A stretch of 64,000 nucleotides of DNA from an uncultured Lachnospiraceae bacterium (GTDB lineage Bacteria > Bacillota > Clostridia > Lachnospirales > Lachnospiraceae): contig CAJTWM010000008.1 in assembly GCA_910579805.1 (NCBI GenBank), positions 62,001 to 126,000 on the forward strand. Direction: 5' to 3'. Both the position numbers and the translations under genes were made by a program. The stretch's first letter is position 1; each line of letters begins with the position of its first letter. This document shows positions 49,802-58,897 of this stretch, piece by piece. The notes under the pieces were generated by a model, which searched no databases, had not been told where the DNA came from, and saw nothing but the letters and a program-made list of their open reading frames with translations.

Positions 49802-50713
49802 CTAATCCACTTCTTTAAAAGCGCCTGAAAAATGCATATTTACCAAAGTAAACGTACCCACGATGATAAATACCAGTACGCTGAAAGTTGCCGACAATTC
49901 ATACCGGTTCGACCATGTGGTCATTTTATAAGTCGTACTCGCCAAAATATCCGTATATCCCGCAAACTGATTATCCACTCTGGCAGGACCGCCCTCCGTG
50001 ATCATGAAAATATTCCCGAAGTTATTGAAATTTGAAGCAAAAGTCGATATCACGAGAGGGATGGAAAGTTTTGTCACCATTGGCAGTGTGATTTTTTGAA
50101 AGCACTGAAACTTGGACGCCCCGTCTATCCTTGCCGCCTCGTAAAATTCCTGTGAAATAGCCTGCAGGCCTCCTAAGCATACGTTCAGCATATAAGGATA
50201 CCCCAGCCAGACATTGACGATAATGATACCCAGCCTCGCAAAGAACGGATCCGTCAGCCACGGAATGCCTGCCCCTATCCCCAGCGTATGCAGCAAGTTG
50301 TTGATACCGCCGTACTGCTCATTCAAAAGTCCCTGCCACGCCAAGATAGCGATAGTGGACGGCAGCGCCCACGGAACGATCAAAAGCGCCCGGTATATTT
50401 TCGATTCTTTCATATGAGGATTATTGAGCAGGATCGCCAAAAGCAGACCCATAGTATAGGAACCGGCCGTACTGATCAGCGCAAAGCAGACCGTCCAGCC
50501 CAGCACCGGAAAGAATACGTTTTTGATGCTTCCCGAAAAAACTTCCCGGTAATTTGCAAATCCGACAAAGGAAAAGCTTTCTAAATGAAACATATTATAA
50601 TTTGTAAAAGAAACGATTACCGTATACACGATCGGAAGAACCGTTACCGCCAAAATTGAGATCAGCGCCGGGGCCAGATACGGATACGCTTTCGCGTTAT
50701 TCTTTTTTTTCAT
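49802..50713 (-). CDS. sugar ABC transporter permease, MalF-like
   Basis: 303 residues from MKKKNNAKAYPYLAP (50713), behind GGGAG. Six or seven membrane helices and the EAA loop EFYEAARIDGASKFQCFQKI. Partner of the MalG-like permease in a galacto-oligosaccharide importer (substrate inferred from the adjacent GH53 and CBM61-like genes). 22 bp from the binding-protein gene. Confidence 0.94.
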   Translation of the reverse strand: MKKKNNAKAYPYLAPALISILAVTVLPIVYTVIVSFTNYNMFHLESFSFVGFANYREVFSGSIKNVFFPVLGWTVCFALISTAGSYTMGLLLAILLNNPHMKESKIYRALLIVPWALPSTIAILAWQGLLNEQYGGINNLLHTLGIGAGIPWLTDPFFARLGIIIVNVWLGYPYMLNVCLGGLQAISQEFYEAARIDGASKFQCFQKITLPMVTKLSIPLVISTFASNFNNFGNIFMITEGGPARVDNQFAGYTDILASTTYKMTTWSNRYELSATFSVLVFIIVGTFTLVNMHFSGAFKEVD

Positions 50714-50735
50714 ACTAACTCCCATCTCCCATTTT

Positions 50736-51947
50736 TTATTTTCCCGAATTCATCAGTTCCACAGATTCCTTTAGCTGGGCAACGATATTTTCCGCAGCCG
50801 CTTTCGGGGTCAATTCGCCGGTCCACATAGAGCGTATATTATTGGTGTGTATCGTCCAAAGCTGTCCCATTTCCGAAACGGTAGGCATTGGCTCTCCGCA
50901 GCCGCTCTGCTCGATAAATACTTTGGATGCCGGATCGCTTTGGATCGTCTCGTTTTCCTGATCCGAAAGCTTTGCAGGAATCCGTGCGCCTGCCTGATAC
51001 ATATCGATGGCGCCGTTATCGATCAGATACATGATAAAGTCCCACGCCATATCCTGTTTATCCGACTTACTGCTTACAAAACTGACCTGTGTCCCGACGG
51101 GCGTCACAAAGTTTTCTCCGTGAAAAGTCGGCATGACACAAATGTCATATGGCGTCCCGGCAGATTGGAAACCGTCGATATCCCAAGGGCCGCCGATATA
51201 AAATGCAGTCTCGCCGTTTTGGAAGTTGCTCCTCGCAATATCCGCCGTAACGTCTGCGGACACATATCCGTAATCTTTGTACAGTGAATAAATAAACTCA
51301 TACGCTTCAACGGCCCCTTCGTTTGCAAGCCCCACATCGTTTACGTCATAAGCGCCGTCTTCATATTTGAAAATATAACCGCCACAGGCACGCACAAAAC
51401 CCAGATCATAATAAATGCTTGTCGCGTCGAACTGTACGCCGCCGTTCCCTGATGCCGTCTCAATCAATTCCTCCCATGTATCCGGTACTTTTGATACTTT
51501 CTCCGTATTATAAAACAAAGCGATCGTTTCCACGGCAAGAGGCGCGGCATATCTGTTTCCCTCCACATAACATGCCTGTATCGCAGCATTGGAAAAATCC
51601 GCGTCCTGATACAGATCCGCCGGCGTCTGCGCCGCCAATCCGGCGTTTACGAAATTAGCCAGCTGGTCGTTGGGGATACCTACCACCGCATCCGGCCCCG
51701 ATTCGCTATTTACCGCCTGTGCAAACTGCTGTACCGAAGGCGACTGTTTGATGACCTCCACCGTATAACCGTTTGCCTTGCCCCATTCGTCACCATATTT
51801 TCGGATCGTATCTCCTTCTACCGCCATATTCGTCCAAACGGTCAGCTTCTTGTCGTCTTTTTGCCCGTCGGCCTTACCGCATCCGGCAAGCACACCGATA
51901 AGCGCCGCCGTTAAAATACCAAACATTACTATTTTTTTCTTTCCCAT
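50736..51947 (-). CDS. extracellular sugar-binding lipoprotein of the galactan importer
   Basis: 403 residues from MGKKKIVMFGILTAA (51947), behind AAGGAGAGGG. Signal peptide with lipobox LAGC (Cys near 23). Type-1 solute-binding fold with TVWTNMAVEGDTIRKY, AAPLAVETIALFYNTEKV and NGETAFYIGGPWDIDGF, the maltodextrin/galacto-oligosaccharide group (GanO-like). It lies between the GH53 gene and the permeases, indicating capture of galacto-oligosaccharides. Confidence 0.93.
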   Translation of the reverse strand: MGKKKIVMFGILTAALIGVLAGCGKADGQKDDKKLTVWTNMAVEGDTIRKYGDEWGKANGYTVEVIKQSPSVQQFAQAVNSESGPDAVVGIPNDQLANFVNAGLAAQTPADLYQDADFSNAAIQACYVEGNRYAAPLAVETIALFYNTEKVSKVPDTWEELIETASGNGGVQFDATSIYYDLGFVRACGGYIFKYEDGAYDVNDVGLANEGAVEAYEFIYSLYKDYGYVSADVTADIARSNFQNGETAFYIGGPWDIDGFQSAGTPYDICVMPTFHGENFVTPVGTQVSFVSSKSDKQDMAWDFIMYLIDNGAIDMYQAGARIPAKLSDQENETIQSDPASKVFIEQSGCGEPMPTVSEMGQLWTIHTNNIRSMWTGELTPKAAAENIVAQLKESVELMNSGK

Positions 51948-52075
51948 GATTGCCCTCTCCTTGCGGCCTACATTGGCCGGTCGTTTTAAATTGTCCTGCA
52001 TCCCCGCCCGCGGCCCTGACGTCCGCTTTCATATTCCGCGTCCGTCAGCCGGCGCCGGCGTTTCCTGCTTTGCTC

Positions 52076-53143
52076 CTACATAGTTCCCAAATGGGTCAGG
52101 GCCGGATTCGCATTCCCTTCCGCATCAAACAATGCCTGATTCGCCATGGAATTTCCCGCCTCTGCCTGATCGTTCATATATTCGCGCCCGTCCTTCTCCG
52201 CCCATGTACAGCTTGCTATCGGCAGCCACGCCGGTTCCCAATAAAATACGCCGATTCCTTTTTTGTCCTCTACTTTCCGCACCGTGCCGTATAAATCTCT
52301 TAAAAATGCCTCCTGTCCTTCCAGTGTTGCAGGATAGCCCGACGCCGTTTCCTGCTCTTTGGAAAAGACAATACCGCTGCAGCCCAATGTATCCGTAGTA
52401 TATCCCATCGCCGTTTCCGCCACAAGCACCTGTTTTCCAAACGTCTTGCTGATATCGTTCATGTTGTAAAAAAGTTCTTCCATACTTCCATTCCAATAAG
52501 GATAGTATGACATACCGATCACATCATAATCCAGTTGATAGGGCGAAATATCCGTAAACCATTTCCGATATAACCGATTGTCCGTTCCAAAATCCAAATG
52601 AAAAACGATCCGGCTCTCCGGCGCCGTCTCTCTGACAGCCCTGATCCCTTCTGACAACAATTTTGCCATCTCTTCTACGTTTTCTACTTTTCCGTCAGGC
52701 CAAAGAAGCCCGTTTGTGATCTCGTTTCCTACCTGTACCATCGCGGGGGACACCCCTTCCGCCCGAAATCTCCGTAATGTCTCGGCCGTATATTTGTACA
52801 CCGCCCTCTGCAGCTTCGCGCCGCAAAGTCCTTCCCACGCCTTGGGCTTGATCTGCTTGGAAGGATCCGCCCAGAAATCACTGTAATGCAGGTCAAGCAA
52901 CAGCTCCATTCCGTTTTCCGCCGTTCTTTTAGCCAGCTCTATCGTAGTCTCCAGATCGTTACCGCCGCCGCCATACGCTGCGCCGCCGTCGCTGTAAGGA
53001 TCGTACCAAAGCCGTAACCTTATCATATTAACGCCGCATTCTTTCAGTATCCGGAAAATATCTTTTTTCACTCCGTTTAAATAATAACAGGCCCCCTGCT
53101 CTTCCAGCGTTTTTATCATCGATATATCCATACCTTTGATCAT
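52076..53143 (-). CDS. GH53 endo-beta-1,4-galactanase, apparently cytoplasmic
   Basis: 355 residues from MIKGMDISMIKTLEE (53143), behind AGGAGG; a start ten codons earlier has no good site. TIM barrel with acid/base E141 in VQVGNEITNG and nucleophile E243 in VLVAETAMGY, the GH53 signatures. The family cleaves beta-1,4-galactan of pectin side chains. There is no signal peptide in either start version, which is unusual, since GH53 enzymes are normally secreted. It would act on imported oligosaccharides. Confidence 0.92.
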   Translation of the reverse strand: MIKGMDISMIKTLEEQGACYYLNGVKKDIFRILKECGVNMIRLRLWYDPYSDGGAAYGGGGNDLETTIELAKRTAENGMELLLDLHYSDFWADPSKQIKPKAWEGLCGAKLQRAVYKYTAETLRRFRAEGVSPAMVQVGNEITNGLLWPDGKVENVEEMAKLLSEGIRAVRETAPESRIVFHLDFGTDNRLYRKWFTDISPYQLDYDVIGMSYYPYWNGSMEELFYNMNDISKTFGKQVLVAETAMGYTTDTLGCSGIVFSKEQETASGYPATLEGQEAFLRDLYGTVRKVEDKKGIGVFYWEPAWLPIASCTWAEKDGREYMNDQAEAGNSMANQALFDAEGNANPALTHLGTM

Positions 53144-53221
53144 GCTCTGCCAAGCCTCCTTTTCTTTCTCCATTAACTGGGTCTTCTGATAGTTATCCTG
53201 ATTTCGGACAATACCGCTTTT

Positions 53222-53815
53222 TTATTCTTTCACCAATGAAATCGCGTCTATCGTCCCCCATCCCCCTGCCGCGTTCGTTACGCTCACGCCGATGGTTATT
53301 TCACCGTTGCTCACGTTCAGGCCGCCAAGTTCAACGGCGTTCCAGTTTACATAACCACTAAGCTTGGCATCCGCCTTGACTGTTTCCCCGTTTACTATGG
53401 CGTAGAAATATACCGAGGAGTCCGCATCACCTGCCGTATCTCCCTGTATGTATCCGGTCAGTTTATAACTGCCCTCTTCTAATCCGGTCAGCGTCTGCTC
53501 CGCCGTAAAGTTCACATCGCTGGAACCGGAATAAAAATGAAGGGACTGTACTCCGTCATAACAATCTGTATCCCGCGTATAAATATCCAATTCTTCCGTC
53601 ACATTGTCTACGTTATTGATCGTCCATCCCGTAAAATCCGGTTCTTCAAAGCTGCCGTTTACCACATAATTTCCGTTTTCGTCGGCCGTCGCCGTAACAC
53701 CGCCCGCCGTCCCTTCAGGCGTATCCTTGCCGCCTTCGCCGCTCTTTGCGCTGCATCCGGCTATCATGACCGCCAAACCTACCGTTACCATTCCCATCCA
53801 TACCTTTTTTCTCAT
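53222..53815 (-). CDS. lipoprotein with a CBM61-like galactan-binding module
   Basis: 197 residues. Lipobox IAGC (Cys21), a Gly/Thr-rich linker to about 50, then one beta-sandwich module starting YVVNGSFEEPDFTGWT and ending WGTIDAISLVKE, with Trp at 65, 157 and 186 as likely sugar contacts. The module resembles CBM61, often found fused to secreted GH53 enzymes. Here it stands alone and anchored, directly upstream of a leaderless GH53. First gene of the operon, so it is made in the largest amount. Confidence 0.75.
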   Translation of the reverse strand: MRKKVWMGMVTVGLAVMIAGCSAKSGEGGKDTPEGTAGGVTATADENGNYVVNGSFEEPDFTGWTINNVDNVTEELDIYTRDTDCYDGVQSLHFYSGSSDVNFTAEQTLTGLEEGSYKLTGYIQGDTAGDADSSVYFYAIVNGETVKADAKLSGYVNWNAVELGGLNVSNGEITIGVSVTNAAGGWGTIDAISLVKE

Positions 53816-53898
53816 CTTACCCTCATTTCCGCACAGTGTTACATCCCCGTACTTTAATAAATATTTTATTGTTTATTAGATAAATTATTTACTATTAA

Positions 53899-53927
53899 AA
53901 AGTAACATATTTATACTGAAAAGTCAA
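53899..53927 (-). promoter_or_regulatory. promoter of the galactan operon
   Basis: Minus strand: -35 TTGACT (53922-53927), 17-bp spacer, -10 TACTTT (53899-53904). About 85 bp of AT-rich leader separate it from the lipoprotein start. Confidence 0.6.
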
Positions 53928-53960
53928 CCTACTTTTGTGGTTTCCGGTGAAAAACCTGTT

Positions 53961-53973
53961 AACGGTTACCGTT
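53961..53973. promoter_or_regulatory. palindromic operator candidate for the LacI-type regulator
   Basis: AACGG-tta-CCGTT, a 5-bp perfect inverted repeat around three bases, 34 bp upstream of the -35. LacI-family sites often have AACG/CGTT arms. The neighbouring GTTAAC (53958-53963) overlaps it. Its position upstream of the promoter suggests activation or looping rather than simple blocking. Confidence 0.5.
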
Positions 53974-54106
53974 CCTGCATAAGACTTATGGAAAGGTAAG
54001 TCCTCCTCACCGCTATCGGGAAATAAGATCATGACATATGATTATGATAGATAAATAACACATTGATAGGGTACGCGGGCAGTCAGATCTGTAAAACTGT
54101 CCAGAC

Positions 54107-54147
54107 AAAATGCAAAGCAGGGCGCATACGGCGCGCCCCGCTTTGCA
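54107..54147 (-). terminator. intrinsic terminator after the LacI-family gene
   Basis: Minus strand: TGCAAAGCGGGGCGC pairs with GCGCCCTGCTTTGCA (15 bp with one G-U), followed by UUUUGUCU. It separates the regulator from the operon it probably controls. The spacer between it and the operator holds no other feature I can support. Confidence 0.85.
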
Positions 54148-54224
54148 GGATGCCCGCCCCAAATTCAGTCAATGCCACTGCTATGGCTTCTCCCTTTGGG
54201 GCAGGTTTCTTATTTACAACTTTT

Positions 54225-55211
54225 TTATTTACAGCTTTTTCGAAATACAGGCGTTCCGTTCACAAAAACAGATTTTGTGATCTTCCTGCCGTTCAGTACA
54301 CGGTTACGGATCAGATCCAGCGCAGACTCGCAGATCACCGGAACATCAATATGGAATGTGGTAAGGGGCGGAGATACATACTGCGCCACATTGACGTCAT
54401 TGATACTGAATACGGACACCTCCTCTGGTATCTGTATCCCCTCCTCATTCAGCGCCTGCAACACGCCTACCGCAAGCGTATCGCTTGCAAGGCAGAGAGC
54501 GGACGGCACCGTTTTATCCGCCGCCATTTCCTTTCCGATCCGGTATCCTTCTTTGACGGAAAACCGATCCGCAATATAAATATACTTTTCCTCAAGACAA
54601 TGATAATACTGCGCGCTTTGGCGGAACGACCATTCCCTGATATCCATAGCCGGTTCTTCCGTATCGATATTTCTGTCCGTCCCTCCCACAAAACCAATCG
54701 TTTTATGGCCTTTTTCCACGAAATAATCCACCATTTGCGTGACAAAAGAATCCAGATTCGGCCTTACGGCGTCAAACCGCTTTTCATCCGGCGAAGAGTC
54801 GATAAATACGCCCTTTTTACAAATCTTATAAAGTTTATTCAATTCTTTTTTATGAAACCATCCCACAGCCAAAAAGGCGGTAACGTCCGGAGGCATCCCG
54901 TTAAGCCCTTCCTTCTTAGTAACCACCGAAAGCTCGATATTTACCTGCTTTGCCTGCCTGATCAGTTCTTTATAGATCGATCTGTAATAAATATCTTCCA
55001 GCTCTTCTTCCTCCGATATCCAATACAGAAACACAACATTTTCAATCTTAGGATAGATCACTCTTTTTTTATATCCGATCTTTTCCGCCGTTGCAAAGAT
55101 CGCTTCTCTCGTCTCGTTACTGACTGAGATTCCTTCGTCATAGTTGAGCACTCTTGATACTGCCGCGCTGGAAACGCCGACAATTTCCGCAATTTCTTTT
55201 ATTGTTGCCAT
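54225..55211 (-). CDS. LacI-family transcriptional regulator of the galactan locus
   Basis: 328 residues from MATIKEIAEIVGVSS (55211), behind GAGGACGG. HTH at 1-25 with hinge YDEGISVSNETREAIF, then a periplasmic-binding-like sugar domain (TIGFVGGTDRNIDTEEP, CLASDTLAVGVLQALNEEG). It resembles the GalR/EbgR-type group. Position next to the galactan operon suggests it senses galactose or galacto-oligosaccharide. It follows the beta-lactamase-fold gene by 98 bp. Confidence 0.92.
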   Translation of the reverse strand: MATIKEIAEIVGVSSAAVSRVLNYDEGISVSNETREAIFATAEKIGYKKRVIYPKIENVVFLYWISEEEELEDIYYRSIYKELIRQAKQVNIELSVVTKKEGLNGMPPDVTAFLAVGWFHKKELNKLYKICKKGVFIDSSPDEKRFDAVRPNLDSFVTQMVDYFVEKGHKTIGFVGGTDRNIDTEEPAMDIREWSFRQSAQYYHCLEEKYIYIADRFSVKEGYRIGKEMAADKTVPSALCLASDTLAVGVLQALNEEGIQIPEEVSVFSINDVNVAQYVSPPLTTFHIDVPVICESALDLIRNRVLNGRKITKSVFVNGTPVFRKSCK

Positions 55212-55309
55212 CACGCCGTCCTCACTGACGCCCCTGCCTGCTGCGAGGCATAAACGCTCCGTGGATCCCTTCTTTTTTAAGAATAGTTTATCGGCGGGAT
55301 TCGGGCGTG

Positions 55310-56182
55310 TCAAGTAAATATTTTACCTAACAGGTGTTTTTCCATGCTTTGTACCAGTGCATGGGATTCCTCTTCTATATGGGAAAGATAAGTAATAACC
55401 AATCCCCTCTCAGGCAGTATATAGCATTTTTGTTTCCACTTTCCGTTGATACTGAAGCCGTCCCGGTATTTCCAAATGAAATAGCCATAGCCGCCCTCTC
55501 TGTTCTTCTGCCGGATGCCTGTCGCCGCTTTTACATATTCCTCCGACAGAATCCGCCGCCCTTCATACACCCCGCCGTTATACAGCAATAAGCCGATCTG
55601 GCTCAGATCATGGACGGACAGCTCCATACCCGAAGCGCCGTAAAAATATCCGTCGGGACACCTTTGGCAGACCGGATCCACAATATGAAGCGGCTCAAAA
55701 AGATTCCTGTCCAAAAAAGAAACCAAATCTTCCGAAAGGGCCTGCGTCACAGCGACGCCGACCAAGTATGCCGGTATATTACTGTAGTGAAAATTTCTTT
55801 CCCCTACCTTTTTTACCTGACAGGCAAGAGAATACTTTAAATAGCTTTCTCCTTCCGGCCGGAAAGGAAAACCTTCCACCGACATAGTCAGTAATCTTTC
55901 TATTGTAATTTCCCTAAATGTCTCTGCCTGCTCTTTTGACATTTGTTTTACCGCCGCCACCGGAAGATAATCCAAAACCGATCTTTCTATTTTAAGTTTT
56001 CCCTGATCGAAGGCGATACCTGCCGCTATGGAAACAACCGTTTTCGTTGCGGAATAAATAGGAAACCGGGACTTGTCCGTATCTCCGTATTTATGGACCA
56101 GCCGGCCGTTTTCATAGACTTCCGTTCCGAAAACGTTCCACCCATTCCTTTGAATGTCCTTGATAAATCCTTCAAAATTCAT
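55310..56182 (-). CDS. beta-lactamase-fold serine hydrolase (class C / esterase family)
   Basis: 290 residues from MNFEGFIKDIQRNGW (56182), behind GGGGAT. Catalytic SxxK is SATK (Ser near 44), and the YxN motif is YSN in NFHYSNIPAYL. No signal peptide. Cytoplasmic members of this family include esterases and peptidases rather than antibiotic-degrading enzymes, so resistance should not be assumed. A promoter TTGCAG-17-TATCAC lies just upstream. Confidence 0.85.
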   Translation of the reverse strand: MNFEGFIKDIQRNGWNVFGTEVYENGRLVHKYGDTDKSRFPIYSATKTVVSIAAGIAFDQGKLKIERSVLDYLPVAAVKQMSKEQAETFREITIERLLTMSVEGFPFRPEGESYLKYSLACQVKKVGERNFHYSNIPAYLVGVAVTQALSEDLVSFLDRNLFEPLHIVDPVCQRCPDGYFYGASGMELSVHDLSQIGLLLYNGGVYEGRRILSEEYVKAATGIRQKNREGGYGYFIWKYRDGFSINGKWKQKCYILPERGLVITYLSHIEEESHALVQSMEKHLLGKIFT

Positions 56183-56213
56183 ACTAATCCCCATGCATAT
56201 CATAAGCTTGCCC

Positions 56214-56242
56214 GTGATACTATCTAAATTAAGAAACTGCAA
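56214..56242 (-). promoter_or_regulatory. promoter for the serine hydrolase and LacI-family genes
   Basis: Minus strand: -35 TTGCAG (56237-56242), 17-bp spacer, -10 TATCAC (56214-56219), directly downstream of the terminator at 56273-56299. Confidence 0.5.
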
Positions 56243-56272
56243 CATTTTTGAGTTTTCCTGCTCTCATATCCT

Positions 56273-56299
56273 AAAAAGGCGGCGCAGCCGCACCGCCTT
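56273..56299 (-). terminator. intrinsic terminator after the hypothetical protein gene
   Basis: Minus strand: AAGGCGGTGC-ggct-GCGCCGCCTT followed by UUU. It closes the monocistronic unit starting at 57320. Confidence 0.85.
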
Positions 56300-56348
56300 C
56301 TAATCTTACGCAATTCCCGCATACCGTTCGCCGCCGCATATCCTTTTA

Positions 56349-57320
56349 TCAAATGCGGTAATCCGTCGCGTGATACTGCGCCGCCAGCAAAATATCGGCG
56401 ATCTGCTTTTTGAAATCCGCCCTGTCTTCCTCTAATGCCTTTCCGATACTATCCGCCTTCATTCCGAACGCCTCACGGGCCGGCTTAATCAGCTCTCCGT
56501 ATTTTTTGATCGCCGCATCAACAGCGTTCTTATCCGTGCTGTCCAGATTGGAAAACAGATCCATGATCCCGTCGATCAGTTTCTTATTCGTAGCCGACTG
56601 TATGGTAGCCGTTATGCCTTTTTGCGTAGGCGCGTACTGTTTGCCTGTGGTCTGTCTCAACTCTTCTTTAAACCGGTTCATCCAATCGATTTCGTTCTCA
56701 TCCAGCTCAACTTCTTTCCCGTAATACTCGGAAATCGCGCCACGGTGAGAATCTACAAATCCCTGCTCATCCAATGTTTCTTTTTCCATATCAATAAGCG
56801 CCTGATTATATTCCTGCATCGCCTTATTCACGACCGCCGCCTGCTCTTCCGTAAGATTCCCTCCTGCATACGTCCTTACACTGCTTGCCGCGATTCCCAT
56901 CTGTGCATAATTCTTGTAGTCAATGTTGGTGTTCTTTCCTATTCCGCAGCCGATTCCGTCCACTGCAGTCTTCATCACCATACGGCACTGTTCCAGCTCC
57001 TCTTTGCTAAACATTACGCCGCCCACCATGTATCCGCCGTTTGTGGTGATCTTCGGCATCTCTTTTTGGAAAAAGACATCCGAGGAATAATTACATAAAT
57101 TACGGTTCAGCTCTCCGGCATTTGCCAGACCTTCTATGGAAAGAGTACTTTCACAGCCTATCACGTTTTTGGAAACCTGAAGCAAATTATCACTGTTATT
57201 TTTTAAGCTTTCCCAGTCATTTTTAAACTTATCCTTATCCAGACGATAAGCTGCCGGTTTTGCCGCCGGTCTTGTCAATGTGACTTCCGTCGCATTCAAT
57301 GCATACAAATTAATTGCCAT
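56349..57320 (-). CDS. hypothetical protein, possibly in the flagellar regulon
   Basis: 323 residues from MAINLYALNATEVTL (57320), behind GGAGGGCAGGATT. Soluble, mostly helical by composition, no signal peptide or membrane helix. I do not recognise a family. Distinct features are a Gly-rich segment (TTNGGYMVGGVMF, GIGCGIGKNTN) and a helical C-terminal half. It stands alone between its own promoter and terminator. The promoter looks like a SigD (sigma-28) site, which would link it to motility genes such as the two chemoreceptors in this window. Confidence 0.7.
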   Translation of the reverse strand: MAINLYALNATEVTLTRPAAKPAAYRLDKDKFKNDWESLKNNSDNLLQVSKNVIGCESTLSIEGLANAGELNRNLCNYSSDVFFQKEMPKITTNGGYMVGGVMFSKEELEQCRMVMKTAVDGIGCGIGKNTNIDYKNYAQMGIAASSVRTYAGGNLTEEQAAVVNKAMQEYNQALIDMEKETLDEQGFVDSHRGAISEYYGKEVELDENEIDWMNRFKEELRQTTGKQYAPTQKGITATIQSATNKKLIDGIMDLFSNLDSTDKNAVDAAIKKYGELIKPAREAFGMKADSIGKALEEDRADFKKQIADILLAAQYHATDYRI

Positions 57321-57388
57321 AATCCTGCCCTCCATGCATAATAAATCCTTGAAATCCGTTTCAGGTATTTTTATTTTTCATGTATATT

Positions 57389-57416
57389 TTATCGACAGAT
57401 TTCCTGAACATGTTTA
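57389..57416 (-). promoter_or_regulatory. SigD (sigma-28)-like flagellar promoter
   Basis: Minus strand: TAAA (57413-57416), 16-bp spacer, GTCGATAA (57389-57396), against the consensus TAAA-N14-16-GCCGATAA. One mismatch in the -10. Transcription would begin about 65 bp before the start at 57320. The sequence at 57417-57640 shows nothing else clear. Confidence 0.5.
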
Positions 57417-57648
57417 ACTTTTTATGTAATCGCATTTTTATCGTTTTCGTCTTAATCCGGCTGCAAATGCTCATGTACGGTAAAAAATCAGGCAGCCAAA
57501 AACAAGAGATAGACCGCCGGCCCCACACTATTCCGAACCAAAGAAATCAAAGACCAAAAGACAGCCGGTAACTACGACTATTGTAGCATTTTTTCAGATA
57601 AAGAAAAATCTTTATGAAATCTTCAAAAATAGCAGTTATCCTCTTCTA

Positions 57649-57797
57649 CAGTTTTCTCTTGGGATGAAACAGCGTCTTGGGATTGCGATTGCATTACTGA
57701 ACAATCCGAAGCTGCTCATACCTGATGAACCAACCAACGGGCTTGATCCGGTTGGGATTGAAGAACTTAGAGAGCTTATCCGTTCTTTTCCGGCAAT
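57649..57797 (+). pseudogene. fragment of an ABC transporter ATPase (lantibiotic-immunity type)
   Basis: About 48 codons, from QFSLGMKQRLGIA through LLIPDEPTNGLDPVG to ELRELIRSFPA, cover the signature and Walker B of a BcrA/SpaF-like ATPase. Walker A, the H-loop and the rest are gone on both sides. The Walker B reads LLIPDEPT, where the usual leucine is a proline. The frame then passes into a histidine-kinase gene, so a large deletion has joined the two. Confidence 0.8.
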
Positions 57798-57799
57798 AT

Positions 57800-58639
57800 G
57801 TGGTGCTTCAATATTACATTGGCTCACAGTTTATAAATGAATGGTTCTATCATCATTTTCCCCCACCGGAAATTCTGTTATATATCCTCATAGGGATAAA
57901 CTGTATCGCAGTTTGCGTGATATTAACAGCGCAGTTTGCAAAATATATGCGGGCGCAGCTCTCCCCACTTTTTGAAGCAACGGAAAGGATAGCGGCGCTT
58001 GCCCACGATTTGAAAACGCCTTTAACTGTCATTCAGGGAAATATTGATTTGATAAACGAAGCAGAGCTTGACGACGAACAACGGTTATATGCGGGGTATA
58101 TTACGGAAAGCTCCGGGCAAATGGGCGTTTATATCAGGACGCTGATCGGTATATCCCGGACAGCAGCCGGGTATCAGCTCAATTTGGAAGAAATCGACAT
58201 AGCCGATTATATGGAACAGATTGAAGCACAGGCAAATTCATTATGCCTTACAAAAGAAATCTGTTTACACATGGAAACAGGAGCAGATTTAGGAACTTTC
58301 AAAGCGGATAAATTGCTACTGGAACGGGCAATTATAAATGTGATAGGAAATGCGGTAGACTATTCTTCATCAGAGGGGACAGTTTATGTAGCGACGCAAA
58401 AAACAGACCATTTTTTGCAAATTTCTATAACAGACGAGGGAAGCGGCTTTACGCCGGAAACCTTACATCACGCACAGGATCAATTCTTTATAGGAAATAA
58501 AAGCCGGACCTCTAATATGCACTTTGGTATGGGACTATATATTACAAGCAGCATTATTAAGCAGCATAACGGACAGCTCGTATTGAAAAATTCTGATAAG
58601 GCAAAGGGCGCACAGGTCATTATAAAAATTCCATATTAG
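57800..58639 (+). pseudogene. truncated histidine kinase (SpaK/bacteriocin-linked type) with linker deletion
   Basis: The frame starts inside the extracytoplasmic part (YYIGSQFINEWFYHHFPPP), passes one membrane helix (LLYILIGINCIAVCVILTAQ) and then jumps from ATERIAA straight to LAHDLKTPLTVIQGN. In intact relatives, as I recall them, 50-60 residues of HAMP and coiled coil separate these motifs. The H-box, N-box (INVIGNAVDYSS) and G-boxes (DEGSGFTP, FGMGLYITSSI) are intact. The N-terminal helix is missing. No start with a good ribosome binding site is seen. Likely inactive. Confidence 0.7.
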
Positions 58640-58805
58640 AAATTAAACTTTAACAAATCTTCAATTTTACAATCTATGATGATGGAAAGCAATGTTAGAT
58701 GTTATTTATGATACATTTCGTATTTGGATTCATCTGATACTCTTACCCGTTGCGTATTTTGTCGATACTATTTTAATATTTTTTATACGTTTTTTATATT
58801 TGCGA

Positions 58806-58835
58806 ATTACATAACATTCTGTGCAGTGTTATAAT
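58806..58835 (+). promoter_or_regulatory. candidate promoter for the small acidic protein gene
   Basis: TATAAT (58830-58835) with ATTACA (58806-58811) 18 bp upstream. It lies 62 bp before the ATG of the following gene. The rest of 58640-58805 is AT-rich without a gene. Confidence 0.45.
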
Positions 58836-58897
58836 AGATAAGATTTCTTTTATACTTATACTGTTCATAAGACAAATCAGGAATTGAGGACATTATC

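Noticed and set aside
54063..55127. 354-codon plus-strand ORF opposite the LacI-family gene
   Set aside because: Antisense shadow of a well supported regulator and of its terminator. Composition is basic and His-rich, as such shadows are.
55310..56182. antibiotic resistance role for the beta-lactamase-fold gene
   Set aside because: There is no signal peptide, and the sequence fits the broad esterase/peptidase branch. Fold membership alone does not imply drug hydrolysis.
57725..58639. full-length 304-residue histidine kinase starting at 57725
   Set aside because: The first 25 codons are ABC ATPase sequence read out of frame. They are not a kinase N-terminus.
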